Shown: in pieces, positions 5,707-12,161 of the stretch
Numbering within the stretch: the stretch's first letter is position 1
How the letters are laid out: the number at the start of each line of letters is the position of its first letter
Source of the DNA: Bifidobacteriaceae bacterium
GTDB taxonomy: Bacteria; Actinomycetota; Actinomycetes; Actinomycetales; Bifidobacteriaceae
Assembly: GCA_031260825.1 (NCBI GenBank)
Contig: JAISKS010000012.1
Location: 1 to 12,161 of the forward strand
Length of the DNA stretch: 12,161 nucleotides
Direction of reading: 5' to 3'
The notes under the pieces: model-generated
The model's database searches: none
What the model saw: only the letters and a program-made list of their open reading frames with translations
Told to the model about the DNA's origin: nothing
Program-made: the position numbers and the translations under genes

Positions 5707-7524
5707 TTATTTTAGCGCAGCAGACACAACATCTCTAGCTTCGGATTGAACGTCAGCTAAATTATCAGCAGACACAAAACTCTCAGCGTAGATTTTGTAA
5801 ACGTTTTCGGTACCAGATGGACGAGCTGCGAACCAAGTGTTTTCTGTAACAACTTTTAATCCGCCAATTGACTCATTATTTCCAGGTGCTTCTGTAAGTT
5901 TTGCATCGATAGTTTCGCCTGTAATTTCGGCTGCTGTAACCTGTGAAGGAGATAGTTTTTTAAGTTTATCTTTTTCTTCAAGAGAAGCAGGAGCGTCGAT
6001 TCGAGCGTACCATGATTGTCCATATTTAGTGATTAATTCGCGATGAAGTTCAGCAGGATTTTTGCCAGTTTTTGCAATAATTTCAGCAGCTAATAAATCA
6101 AGAATTAGTCCGTCTTTATCGGTTGTCCAAACAGTACCATTTAAGCGTAAAAATGATGCGCCAGCAGATTCTTCGCCGCCAAATCCGAATGAACCATTTA
6201 TTAGTCCAGGCACGAACCATTTGAAACCAACAGGTACTTCAACGAGCTTTTTGCCCAGTCCTGCAGCCAATCTATCGATAAGTGAAGATGATACAAGTGT
6301 CTTTCCAATCGCAGCAGTTTCAGGCCAATTTGGACGAGCACCCCCCCATAGATAATTTATGCAAACTGCCAAGAAATGATTTGGATTCATTAATCCTGGT
6401 ACGTACTCGCCGGCTGGGTCAATTCCAGCAGCGCCAGTTGATTTTGCATATGCATTTGGTACAACAATTCCGTGGCGATCTGAGTCAGCATCATTTCCTG
6501 TACCTATATCATATTTTGAAGGATCTTCTAAGAATTTATTCACTAGACCCTGCATAGAATAAGGGCTTGAGCAATCCATACGAATTTTTCCATCCCAGTC
6601 AAGTGTCATATTTGGCCATCTTGGATCAACTAAATTATCTACAACATCCATTTTTAAGCCATATTGTTCAGCGATTAAGCCCCAATATTCTGTTGCGGCG
6701 CCGCCAAGTGGATGCGCGCCAATTTTAACTCCTGCTTCTCTGATTGCGTTCATATCAATGATATTTTCTAGATCGTCAACATAGATTTTGCGGAAATCAT
6801 ATAAGCTAATATTATCAGCGTTTAGTGCCTCTTCAAATGGTACGCGTTTGACGTTTTTCCATTCAGATGTAAGCAATTCGTTTGCTCTTGCAGCAACCCA
6901 AGATGTAGCATCTGTATCAGCAGGTCCGCCGTGAGCTGGGTTATATTTGAAACCGCCGTCAGTTGGAGGATTATGAGAAGGTGTTACTACGATACCGTCC
7001 GCAAGACCAGGTTTTGTCGCAGGTGTTGCTACAGAAGCTGCGAAAGCGTCATCTCTAAGAACGCCATTTGAATCTGAATTAGCGCGTAAAATCGCATGAC
7101 TAATTGCAGGTGTTGGAGTCCAAATTGGAAGATTTGTAGAATCATTGCCTTTTAATGCACGGTTAATTGTGTCAATAGTTACATGTGAATCGATTTTTAC
7201 TTCGATTCCAGCTGCTACAAGAACCTCAACAGCTGATTTGAATGATGGAAGTGAGAGTAAATGTGTATCAAAACCGATGAAGCAAGGGCCATTAATTCCG
7301 GCAAGCTCGCGATACTCAACAATCGCTGCAGTTGTAGATACAATATGAGCTTCGTTGAATGCAGAATTTAGAGAACTTCCGCGGTGACCAGATGTACCGA
7401 AAACGACTTTTTGAGCTGGGTCATTTACATCAGGTTGTAGCTCGTAATAAGCGTCTAAAACTTTATTTACGTCGATTAAATCTGATGTTAATGCTAATTG
7501 TCCTGCTCTTTCGTGATTTGCCAT
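5707..7524 (-). CDS. pgm: Alpha-D-glucose-specific phosphoglucomutase
   Basis: Interconverts glucose-1-phosphate and glucose-6-phosphate in the cytosol, linking glycogen, sugar-nucleotide and cell-wall precursor pools with glycolysis. 605 aa from the ATG at 7524, chosen because GGAGGT precedes it by about 5 nt; an in-frame TTG at 7536 lies upstream of that site and is not credible. Landmarks: FGTSGHRGSS (42-51), the phosphoserine loop VVTPSHNPP with Ser183, the Mg2+ loop GNDADSDRHG, the sugar-specificity loop GGEESAG, and the C-terminal phosphate-binding ARPSGTENVYK. Order and motifs match the bacterial Pgm class (E. coli Pgm is about 546 aa). The extra length is partly insertions such as residues ~148-172 and the stretch after the metal loop. 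First gene of the pgm-sufU pair; the coupling to Fe-S assembly is unusual. Confidence 0.96.
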   Translation of the reverse strand: MANHERAGQLALTSDLIDVNKVLDAYYELQPDVNDPAQKVVFGTSGHRGSSLNSAFNEAHIVSTTAAIVEYRELAGINGPCFIGFDTHLLSLPSFKSAVEVLVAAGIEVKIDSHVTIDTINRALKGNDSTNLPIWTPTPAISHAILRANSDSNGVLRDDAFAASVATPATKPGLADGIVVTPSHNPPTDGGFKYNPAHGGPADTDATSWVAARANELLTSEWKNVKRVPFEEALNADNISLYDFRKIYVDDLENIIDMNAIREAGVKIGAHPLGGAATEYWGLIAEQYGLKMDVVDNLVDPRWPNMTLDWDGKIRMDCSSPYSMQGLVNKFLEDPSKYDIGTGNDADSDRHGIVVPNAYAKSTGAAGIDPAGEYVPGLMNPNHFLAVCINYLWGGARPNWPETAAIGKTLVSSSLIDRLAAGLGKKLVEVPVGFKWFVPGLINGSFGFGGEESAGASFLRLNGTVWTTDKDGLILDLLAAEIIAKTGKNPAELHRELITKYGQSWYARIDAPASLEEKDKLKKLSPSQVTAAEITGETIDAKLTEAPGNNESIGGLKVVTENTWFAARPSGTENVYKIYAESFVSADNLADVQSEARDVVSAALK

Positions 7525-7558
7525 AATGACCTCCAAAAAAATAATACTTTATAAAATT

Positions 7559-7564
7559 ATTATA
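7559..7564 (-). promoter_or_regulatory. -10 box of the pgm-sufU promoter
   Basis: On the minus strand TATAAT is preceded by TATG and lies 34 nt upstream of the pgm ATG, giving a predicted leader of about 28 nt that contains the strong GGAGG site (7529-7533). No clear -35 is visible. Confidence 0.5.
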
Positions 7565-7625
7565 CATAAAAAGTTAGAATATGCATATATTTAATAAAAT
7601 TTGAATAATGTTGGTTTATTTTTGG

Positions 7626-7723
7626 CGAGACCCCCATTCGGAGTAGTTTTTGGGTGATTTTTTAGTGAAAAAGTACTCCAAATGGGGGTTTCGACAGAAA
7701 AAGTACTCCAAAAATGGGTTTCG
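7626..7723. repeat. Three copies of a ~27-nt repeat, one inverted and two direct
   Basis: Copies B (7667-7693) and C (7697-7723) are direct repeats with a 30-bp period and 24 of 27 identical positions; both begin GAAAAAGTACTCC and end GGGTTTCG. Copy A (about 7626-7652) is the same unit in the opposite orientation, matching B at about 23 of 27 positions. A and B can therefore fold into a long imperfect hairpin with a loop of about 15 nt. No transposase or target duplication is seen. This may be a dispersed intergenic repeat family or a small non-autonomous element; its function is unknown. Confidence 0.7.
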
Positions 7724-7754
7724 GCAAATTTTTATGGATTTCTGGTTTTGTTAG

Positions 7755-7774
7755 ATTCCTGCTTTCGCAGGAAT
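7755..7774. repeat. Perfect 8-bp hairpin with a GAAA tetraloop, downstream of rnhA
   Basis: ATTCCTGC (7755-7762) pairs with GCAGGAAT (7767-7774). On the minus strand, the direction of rnhA transcription, the loop is GAAA, a stable GNRA tetraloop. It lies about 30 nt after the rnhA stop and could protect or help end the rnhA message, though no T run follows. The sequence resembles the dispersed GCAGGAATGAC-type intergenic repeats found in many bacterial genomes. Confidence 0.6.
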
Positions 7775-7800
7775 GACAAGCTGAGCAGGAATGACAGCTG
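7767..7800. repeat. Direct duplication of GCAGGAATGACA next to the hairpin
   Basis: GCAGGAATGACA occurs at 7767-7778 and again at 7785-7796, an 18-bp period, each followed by AGCTG or GCTG. The second copy lacks its pairing arm, so it looks like a half-copy of the same repeat added beside the full hairpin. Confidence 0.65.
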
Positions 7801-7803
7801 GAT

Positions 7804-8235
7804 TTAATTAAAAGTTTCGGCAGCGTCAGAAGCTAGCGTATCAGCAATCTCGTTAAATTCATTTCCGGCATGACCTTTTACCCATTTAAATGAAGTAGAA
7901 CCTGTTCTACCAGCAATCATACCATCGATTTCGCGTATTAAATCAGCGTTTTTTACAGGTTTCTTTTGAGAGTTTTTCCAATTATTTTTCTTCCAACCAA
8001 GTATCCATTCTGTAAGGCATTTTATTGAATATGAAGAATCTGTTTCAATTATAATATCAGTGGTTGAGTCGATATTTTTTAGTGCCTCTCGGATTGCAGT
8101 TAATTCAGCGATTTGATTTGTACCATATTCGCCGCCGCCCGCGCCAGTTTCACGAGTGTCATGGTTTACCCATCCCCATCCCCAAGGTCCTGGATTTCCT
8201 TTGCAGGCTCCGTCGGTTGAAAAAAATAGTACCAT
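7804..8235 (-). CDS. rnhA: Ribonuclease HI
   Basis: Cytosolic endonuclease that cuts the RNA strand of RNA-DNA hybrids and so removes R-loops and Okazaki primers. 143 aa, close to the usual ~155 of bacterial RNase HI. All catalytic residues are present: Asp8 in STDGACKGNPG, Glu44 in IAELTAI, Asp66 in IETDSSY, His122 in KGHAGNEFNE and Asp132 in IADTLAS. The basic-protrusion region (WKKNNWKNSQKKPVKNADL, around 81-99) is present, so it is of the E. coli type rather than a short viral form. The ATG at 8235 directly follows the argB stop (1 nt between), without a Shine-Dalgarno sequence, suggesting coupled translation as the second gene of an argB-rnhA unit. A repeat-rich spacer follows. Confidence 0.97.
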   Translation of the reverse strand: MVLFFSTDGACKGNPGPWGWGWVNHDTRETGAGGGEYGTNQIAELTAIREALKNIDSTTDIIIETDSSYSIKCLTEWILGWKKNNWKNSQKKPVKNADLIREIDGMIAGRTGSTSFKWVKGHAGNEFNEIADTLASDAAETFN

Positions 8236-8236
8236 A

Positions 8237-9259
8237 TTAGTCTAAATCTCGTGCAGTATATCTGCCATAAACAGTTTGTGAATCATTTGATACAATCATT
8301 GTGCCGACGCCTTCTGTTGTGAAAATTTCATTCAAAAGTGAGTGTTTTTTGCGACCGTCAATAATATGCGCAGATTCTACTCCCCCGTCAATTGCCTCTA
8401 AACAAGCACGAACTTTCGGGATCATTCCGCTCGACATTGTAGGAAGTAATTCTCTAAGTTTTGTCGCACTAATTTGTTTAATAAGTGAACTAGGATCTGG
8501 GCCATTTGTTGATTCATCCCAAGTTTCATAGATGCCTTCGACATCAGTAAGTACAATAAGTTTTGTAGCGTTTAATGATGCAGCAAGCGCAGACGCAGCA
8601 AGGTCTGCATTGATATTAAGGACAGTTGTAGGGTCGTCTTTATCAGGTGCTACAGTAGAAATAATAGGTACGCGGCCTGCATCTAAAAAGTCCAAAACAG
8701 CAGTCGGATCAACAGAATCAATATCGCCGACTAACCCAAAATCAACCTCTTCACCAGTAGATGTGTGAGTGGTTTTTGTAGCTTTAAAAAGGCCAGCATC
8801 TTCGCCACTAATTCCAACAGCATAAGGTTTATCTGTATTAATTAGCCCAACTAATTCGCGAGAAACTTTTCCAGTAAGAACCATTCGAACGACGTCCATT
8901 GATTCTTTTGTCGTTACACGTAAACCATGTTTGAATTCTGATTTTATTCCGAGTTTATTTAACATCTCAGAAATTTGAGGTCCTCCCCCATGAACAATCA
9001 CTGGCTTTACGCCAACTTTTTTTAGATACTTTATATCCTCAGCGAAATTATTTTTCAAATCATTATTGATCATAGCATTTCCGCCGTATTTTATTACAAC
9101 GATTTTTCCTGTGAATTTATTAAGCCAACCAAGCGATTCTATAAGGACTTCTGCCTTTTGTTCTGGACGCAAATCAGTGGCAACATCAAATACAAATTCA
9201 TCATCAACTAAAATATAATGCTTTCCTTTTGGTGGAGTAGGTAATTTGATTTCGCTCAT
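8237..9259 (-). CDS. argB: Acetylglutamate kinase
   Basis: Phosphorylates N-acetyl-L-glutamate, the second step of cyclic arginine biosynthesis. 340 aa, longer than the usual 290-300. The amino-acid kinase fold is complete: IKYGGNAM with Lys57, VIVHGGGPQI (87-96), HGLRVT with Arg114, the LNINADLAA segment, and VLTDVEGIY. Residues ~31-50 (RPEQKAEVLIESLGWLNKFT) resemble the N-terminal helix that links dimers into the hexamer in arginine-inhibited enzymes, so feedback control by arginine is likely (inference). The first ~30 residues are an extra segment without a clear match. The ATG is supported by an extended -10 box 6 nt upstream, i.e. a leaderless message. No other arg gene is nearby, although actinobacteria usually keep argCJBDFR together. 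Confidence 0.96.
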   Translation of the reverse strand: MSEIKLPTPPKGKHYILVDDEFVFDVATDLRPEQKAEVLIESLGWLNKFTGKIVVIKYGGNAMINNDLKNNFAEDIKYLKKVGVKPVIVHGGGPQISEMLNKLGIKSEFKHGLRVTTKESMDVVRMVLTGKVSRELVGLINTDKPYAVGISGEDAGLFKATKTTHTSTGEEVDFGLVGDIDSVDPTAVLDFLDAGRVPIISTVAPDKDDPTTVLNINADLAASALAASLNATKLIVLTDVEGIYETWDESTNGPDPSSLIKQISATKLRELLPTMSSGMIPKVRACLEAIDGGVESAHIIDGRKKHSLLNEIFTTEGVGTMIVSNDSQTVYGRYTARDLD

Positions 9260-9265
9260 AATTAA

Positions 9266-9274
9266 ATTATAGCA
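9266..9274 (-). promoter_or_regulatory. Extended -10 promoter of argB-rnhA, predicted leaderless
   Basis: The minus strand reads TGCTATAAT and the hexamer ends 6 nt before the argB ATG, so transcription should start at the initiation codon. A weak -35 (TTCAAT, 9290-9295) overlaps the last codons of the upstream helicase gene, so argB can be expressed apart from it. Confidence 0.6.
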
Positions 9275-9295
9275 TAAGTATAGGTATTTATTGAA

Positions 9296-10915
9296 TTAAA
9301 TTGTATTTTGAGTTTTGTAAAAACTGTATTGACTAGCCTTACTTTTTTGTGGCCAAATCAATTTTAGAAATCTTGTCAATCTGCGATTTCCTTTTTGAGC
9401 AGACCCTTTGCCAGTTGCGTATGAAATATATAATGAATCCATCGCTCTAGTTATGGCTACATATAAAAGTCTTCGTTCTTCACGCATGGATTCTGGAGTA
9501 TCACTGAGCATATATGGCATAAATCCTTCGCTCATTCCTGGAATAAATACTGCTTTAAATTCAAGTCCTTTTACGCTATGCATTGTACCTATATTAATTG
9601 CATCGGTTGCATCAGTAGAAATATCTGTACCTTTTTTTATAAATCTATAATTGATTTTTTGTTTTTTTAGTTCATTTACAAATACTGGTTGTTGTAAATT
9701 CACTCTTGTAAGAATTGCAATATCGCTTGGATTTAGATCAGTATTATTTAATAAATATTTTATTCTATCAATAACAGCTACTGCTTCTTCATCGTCATTA
9801 ATAAATCGCTGAAAATAAATATTAGCACCGCTTTCACGATTAGATACAAGGTCAATTCCTTCGCCAAAATCACTATTGCAAATGATGATATTTCCAAATT
9901 CGACTAATTCATGTTTGCTACGATAATTTATATTTAAATTAACTTTCGACAAATCACTAGGCAAACAATCGAGCGATAAATTTGTTGGGAATTCACGCAA
10001 AAAATTTGGATTAGCACCGGCGAAAGTATATATTGTTTGATTTGGATCTCCGACTACGCAAACATCCTTTTTTCCTAATGTAAATAAATATAATAAATAT
10101 TCCTGAATTAAAGAAATATCTTGAGATTCATCAGTATAGAAATGATCATATTTATTAAATACATAATCAGATACTAAAGTATAATTTTTTATTAAATGAG
10201 CTGCTAAAATGAGAATATCTTCGAAGTCAATATAATGCAATTGTGTTTTTTTTATCTCATATAATTTGAAAATTTCTGCGAATTGATTTGGCGAATATAA
10301 TGAAAAAATAGTTTTACTTGATACAGCCAAAACTGTATTTTCGCGCTTATCTTCTGAGTACAAAAAATCATTAAAATTATTTGCATAATCAGCAGGACTA
10401 AGCATCATTATTTTTGAATATCCAATTTGTTCAGCTATCATTTTCAGAATTTGAGGATCTTTCATTTCGAAGGAATTTTGTTCATTCTTTTCCGTATTCT
10501 TTTCAATGGAAGCATCATTTTCTTTATACTCTTTCATTACTTCTTTTAAAATTTGAGTTTTGTCAATTAATAGCGGAGGCAATGAATGTTTTGAAAGTTT
10601 AAACCAAAATTTTTGTAATATTTGAAGGCATACTGAGTGAAATGTACCTACTGTAACACCTTCAATTTCATTTTTTGAATCTTCTACAGGTACACCCTCT
10701 TTTGCTAATCTTTCTCGCATTTCATCGGCTGCTTTTTTTGTAAATGTGAGTGCCAAAATTGAAGAAGGTTCGTAATCAAAATTTGTAACACCATATATTA
10801 TTCGATTAATTACAGTTCTAGTTTTTCCGCTTCCTGCACCAGCAATAATTTTAGTAGGAAGTCCGCAAGACTGCACAGCGATTTTTTGATTATGATCCAT
10901 ATCAGTGATTTGCAT
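9296..10915 (-). CDS. UvrD/Rep-family DNA helicase, UvrD2-like, without HRDC domain
   Basis: Superfamily 1A 3'-5' DNA helicase, likely in DNA repair. 539 aa from the ATG at 10915, chosen because AAAGGAGGT lies 4 nt upstream; the in-frame TTG at 10930 is before that site. Motifs: Q-motif region (HNQKIAVQ, 8-15), Walker A AGAGSGKT (25-32, Lys31), Ia (ALTFTKKAADEMRERL), Ib (VGTFHSVCLQIL), Walker B (FYTDESQD), III (VVGDPNQTIYTFAGANP), IV (INYRS), V (GTMHSVKGLEF) and VI (RRLLYVAITRA). The FWFKL…PPLLID and QIGYSKIMMLSPADY segments resemble actinobacterial UvrD2. That protein is near 700 aa with a C-terminal HRDC domain; this one ends soon after motif VI with a basic tail. It could also be a divergent PcrA. 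Divergent from the kinase-like gene at 11007. Confidence 0.9.
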   Translation of the reverse strand: MQITDMDHNQKIAVQSCGLPTKIIAGAGSGKTRTVINRIIYGVTNFDYEPSSILALTFTKKAADEMRERLAKEGVPVEDSKNEIEGVTVGTFHSVCLQILQKFWFKLSKHSLPPLLIDKTQILKEVMKEYKENDASIEKNTEKNEQNSFEMKDPQILKMIAEQIGYSKIMMLSPADYANNFNDFLYSEDKRENTVLAVSSKTIFSLYSPNQFAEIFKLYEIKKTQLHYIDFEDILILAAHLIKNYTLVSDYVFNKYDHFYTDESQDISLIQEYLLYLFTLGKKDVCVVGDPNQTIYTFAGANPNFLREFPTNLSLDCLPSDLSKVNLNINYRSKHELVEFGNIIICNSDFGEGIDLVSNRESGANIYFQRFINDDEEAVAVIDRIKYLLNNTDLNPSDIAILTRVNLQQPVFVNELKKQKINYRFIKKGTDISTDATDAINIGTMHSVKGLEFKAVFIPGMSEGFMPYMLSDTPESMREERRLLYVAITRAMDSLYISYATGKGSAQKGNRRLTRFLKLIWPQKSKASQYSFYKTQNTI

Positions 10916-10941
10916 ACGACCTCCTTTCAAAGTTATAATCT

Positions 10942-10950
10942 ATTATAGCA
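10942..10950 (-). promoter_or_regulatory. Extended -10 promoter of the UvrD2-like gene
   Basis: The minus strand reads TGCTATAAT, the same nine bases as the argB promoter. It lies 26 nt upstream of the ATG at 10915, giving a short leader that carries the strong AAAGGAGGT ribosome-binding site. No clear -35 is visible. Confidence 0.6.
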
Positions 10951-10994
10951 TAAATAATAACGGGCTAATTTTTCGGTTTTTTGCATAATTGTAA

Positions 10995-11000
10995 TATAAT
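10995..11000 (+). promoter_or_regulatory. -10 box of the kinase-like gene, predicted leaderless
   Basis: A perfect TATAAT followed by TTATAT and then the ATG at 11007. The 6-nt distance places the transcription start on the start codon and leaves no Shine-Dalgarno site. No good -35 is seen around 10972-10977. It is divergent from the helicase promoter, about 45 bp away. Confidence 0.55.
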
Positions 11001-11006
11001 TTATAT

Positions 11007-12113
11007 ATGAGCATTGATATATCAACATTAAAGATTTTGTCTTACGCAGTAAAGGCACTTCCAGAAATTAATTTTAATACAATTACCCCGATTAGTAGTA
11101 CTGCAAATATTGATCATTATATGTTACATTGTGATGAAAATGCGACTGAATACATTATTGCTGTACCAAAAAATAGTAATGGAAAAAGTGAAAATTATTT
11201 ATTTTATTCAATAATTAGCAACCTTACAAAATATAATAATTTAAAATATGATACTGATGATGTGAATACTGCTAGATATAGTGCTTACGGAAGTGAACAT
11301 GCAAAGTCTAATACATCAATGGATTTGCTAAATAAAATTGAATTTCCTAAGTTTTATTTTCCTAAAATTAATACTGATAATTTCTTTTCAGATAATGATG
11401 AATTTATTATAATTTATTCTAAACCTTTTGGAAATAAAATTAATTTGCATGATGTTAGTTCTGAATTAGTACTTAGAATTGCTGATTTATATACTGTATT
11501 TCATTATTTACCAATTGATATTATTCCAAAAGAATTTCATCCAGATAATATAAAACATAATATTAGAAATCAGCTTGCAAAAATCCTAAAAACAGTATGC
11601 AATTCTAATCAATTTGAAGTTCCTCTAATGGTAAAAAATCATTTTGAAAACTATATAATGAGTGAGGAATTTTTCAGTTTTACACCGTCAATTATCACTC
11701 CAAATCTTCCGAAATTATTGGTTATTGATGATTTAAATATGATTAAGGGAATCACACAATGTACTAATATGCAAATATCCGATCCTGCGCTAGATTTATC
11801 TTATTTTACTATTGGTCTTGGACGCCATGATATTGAGCAGTTCTATATTGAATATCGCAAAAAAAGAAATGATATGGATGATATTCACTTAGAAGAAAGA
11901 GTTCGTTTTTATGAAGATTTCAAAGTGATTTTAGATATAAATACTGAATTATTAAGTGGACATATTACAAAAGAAACTTTATTAGAATTAGAGAAATTTG
12001 AAATTGCGCTTAATATTAAAATAAACGCTACATTAGAAAAGAAGCAAAGAATCGCTGAAAATAAAGAAAAACTAACTGACTTTTTTGAAACAGAAGTTAT
12101 AGATATGTCTTAA
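11007..12113 (+). CDS. Aminoglycoside-phosphotransferase-like protein, probable pseudokinase
   Basis: 368 aa, no signal peptide or membrane segment. The fold guess rests on the C-terminal half: residues 229-267 lay out like the APH/choline-kinase catalytic loop and end in ISDPALDLSYF, which matches the conserved DPA-DLA element, followed by an F-x2-Y helix (FYIEYRKKRN). The catalytic residues look lost: the HGDL motif reads TPNL (231-234, Asp to Asn), its downstream Asn is absent, and the Mg2+-binding Asp of the IDW motif reads TQC (250-252). The N-terminal YIIAVPK (49-55) may be the remains of the nucleotide-binding strand. A charged, helix-prone C-terminus (about 325-360) may form a coiled coil. 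As I recall, actinobacteria often carry an APH-like gene beside uvrD2, which supports orthology. Function unknown; the family assignment is moderate. Confidence 0.6.
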   Translation: MSIDISTLKILSYAVKALPEINFNTITPISSTANIDHYMLHCDENATEYIIAVPKNSNGKSENYLFYSIISNLTKYNNLKYDTDDVNTARYSAYGSEHAKSNTSMDLLNKIEFPKFYFPKINTDNFFSDNDEFIIIYSKPFGNKINLHDVSSELVLRIADLYTVFHYLPIDIIPKEFHPDNIKHNIRNQLAKILKTVCNSNQFEVPLMVKNHFENYIMSEEFFSFTPSIITPNLPKLLVIDDLNMIKGITQCTNMQISDPALDLSYFTIGLGRHDIEQFYIEYRKKRNDMDDIHLEERVRFYEDFKVILDINTELLSGHITKETLLELEKFEIALNIKINATLEKKQRIAENKEKLTDFFETEVIDMS

Positions 12114-12161
12114 TTATCTCGCACTACATAAAAAATATATGGCAATATAAAAACTTTTAAA
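12114..12161. other. Right-edge sequence, unassigned
   Basis: 48 bp after the last stop. No terminator hairpin or promoter is seen. Two of the three minus-strand frames stay open from the edge to stops at 12114-12116 and 12110-12112, so the end of a convergent gene could lie here, but 15-16 residues are too few to recognise. Confidence 0.3.

Larger units (their letters stand above)
7525..7803. other. 279-bp intergenic spacer between rnhA and pgm, repeat-rich
   Basis: It holds the pgm promoter at its left end, a cluster of three ~27-nt repeat units (7626-7723), an AT-rich stretch, and a hairpin plus duplicated half-site next to the rnhA stop (7755-7800). All six frames are short and show no recognisable protein, so I read it as non-coding. 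It is by far the largest gene-free stretch of the window. Confidence 0.7.

Noticed and set aside
5837..6557. Several plus-strand open frames within pgm
   Set aside because: They lie antisense to a highly conserved enzyme, have biased composition and no initiation signals.
7626..7800. CRISPR array or insertion sequence in the rnhA-pgm spacer
   Set aside because: Only two direct units with a 3-nt gap and one inverted copy, no spacer-sized intervals, no cas or transposase genes, no target-site duplication.
12110..12161. C-terminal end of a convergent gene on the minus strand
   Set aside because: Only 15-16 codons are visible and two frames are equally open; nothing recognisable.

Overview
The window looks like a stretch of a compact, AT-rich actinobacterial chromosome (roughly one-third G+C by eye). 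The lineage call rests on protein features: the EF-P sequence around Lys32; a HelD of the actinobacterial (HelR-like) type; a SufT and a SufU of actinobacterial style; a UvrD2-like helicase; and several genes whose -10 box lies 6 nt before the start codon, as in leaderless actinobacterial mRNAs. All ten genes whose ends are visible stop with TAA. I cannot name the genus; a reduced free-living or host-associated actinobacterium would fit.

Layout. Positions 1-1123 (minus) hold a two-gene unit, efp followed 3 nt later by uppS, which runs off the left edge. Divergently, 1181-2464 (plus) is a CNNM/CBS-type membrane transporter gene (CorC/HlyC family) cut in two by an in-frame TAA at 1772-1774. Its 3' end overlaps by 14 bp the end of a convergent minus-strand block, 7524 down to 2451: pgm, sufU, sufT and helD. 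Next is a 279-bp spacer (7525-7803) with an unusual set of short repeats and hairpins. It is followed on the minus strand by a UvrD2-like helicase gene (10915-9296), argB (9259-8237) and rnhA (8235-7804). Divergent from the helicase is a 368-aa protein (11007-12113, plus) that resembles the aminoglycoside-phosphotransferase fold but appears to lack the catalytic residues.

Functionally the genes are mostly housekeeping: translation of polyproline stretches (EF-P), lipid carrier synthesis for the cell wall (UppS), glucose-1-P/glucose-6-P interconversion (Pgm), Fe-S cluster assembly (SufU scaffold/sulfur-transfer protein and SufT maturation factor), RNA polymerase recycling (HelD), arginine synthesis (ArgB), R-loop/RNA primer removal (RNase HI) and DNA repair helicase (UvrD2-like). 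No phage, transposase, CRISPR, tRNA or rRNA gene was seen.

The most notable points are the interrupted CNNM gene, a Cys/Gly/Ser-rich insertion of about 46 residues in SufU, the apparent pseudokinase beside the helicase, the repeat cluster between rnhA and pgm, and the repeated leaderless promoter design (argB, sufT and the pseudokinase gene, with the CNNM gene as a likely fourth). I did not find a clearly new multi-gene system.
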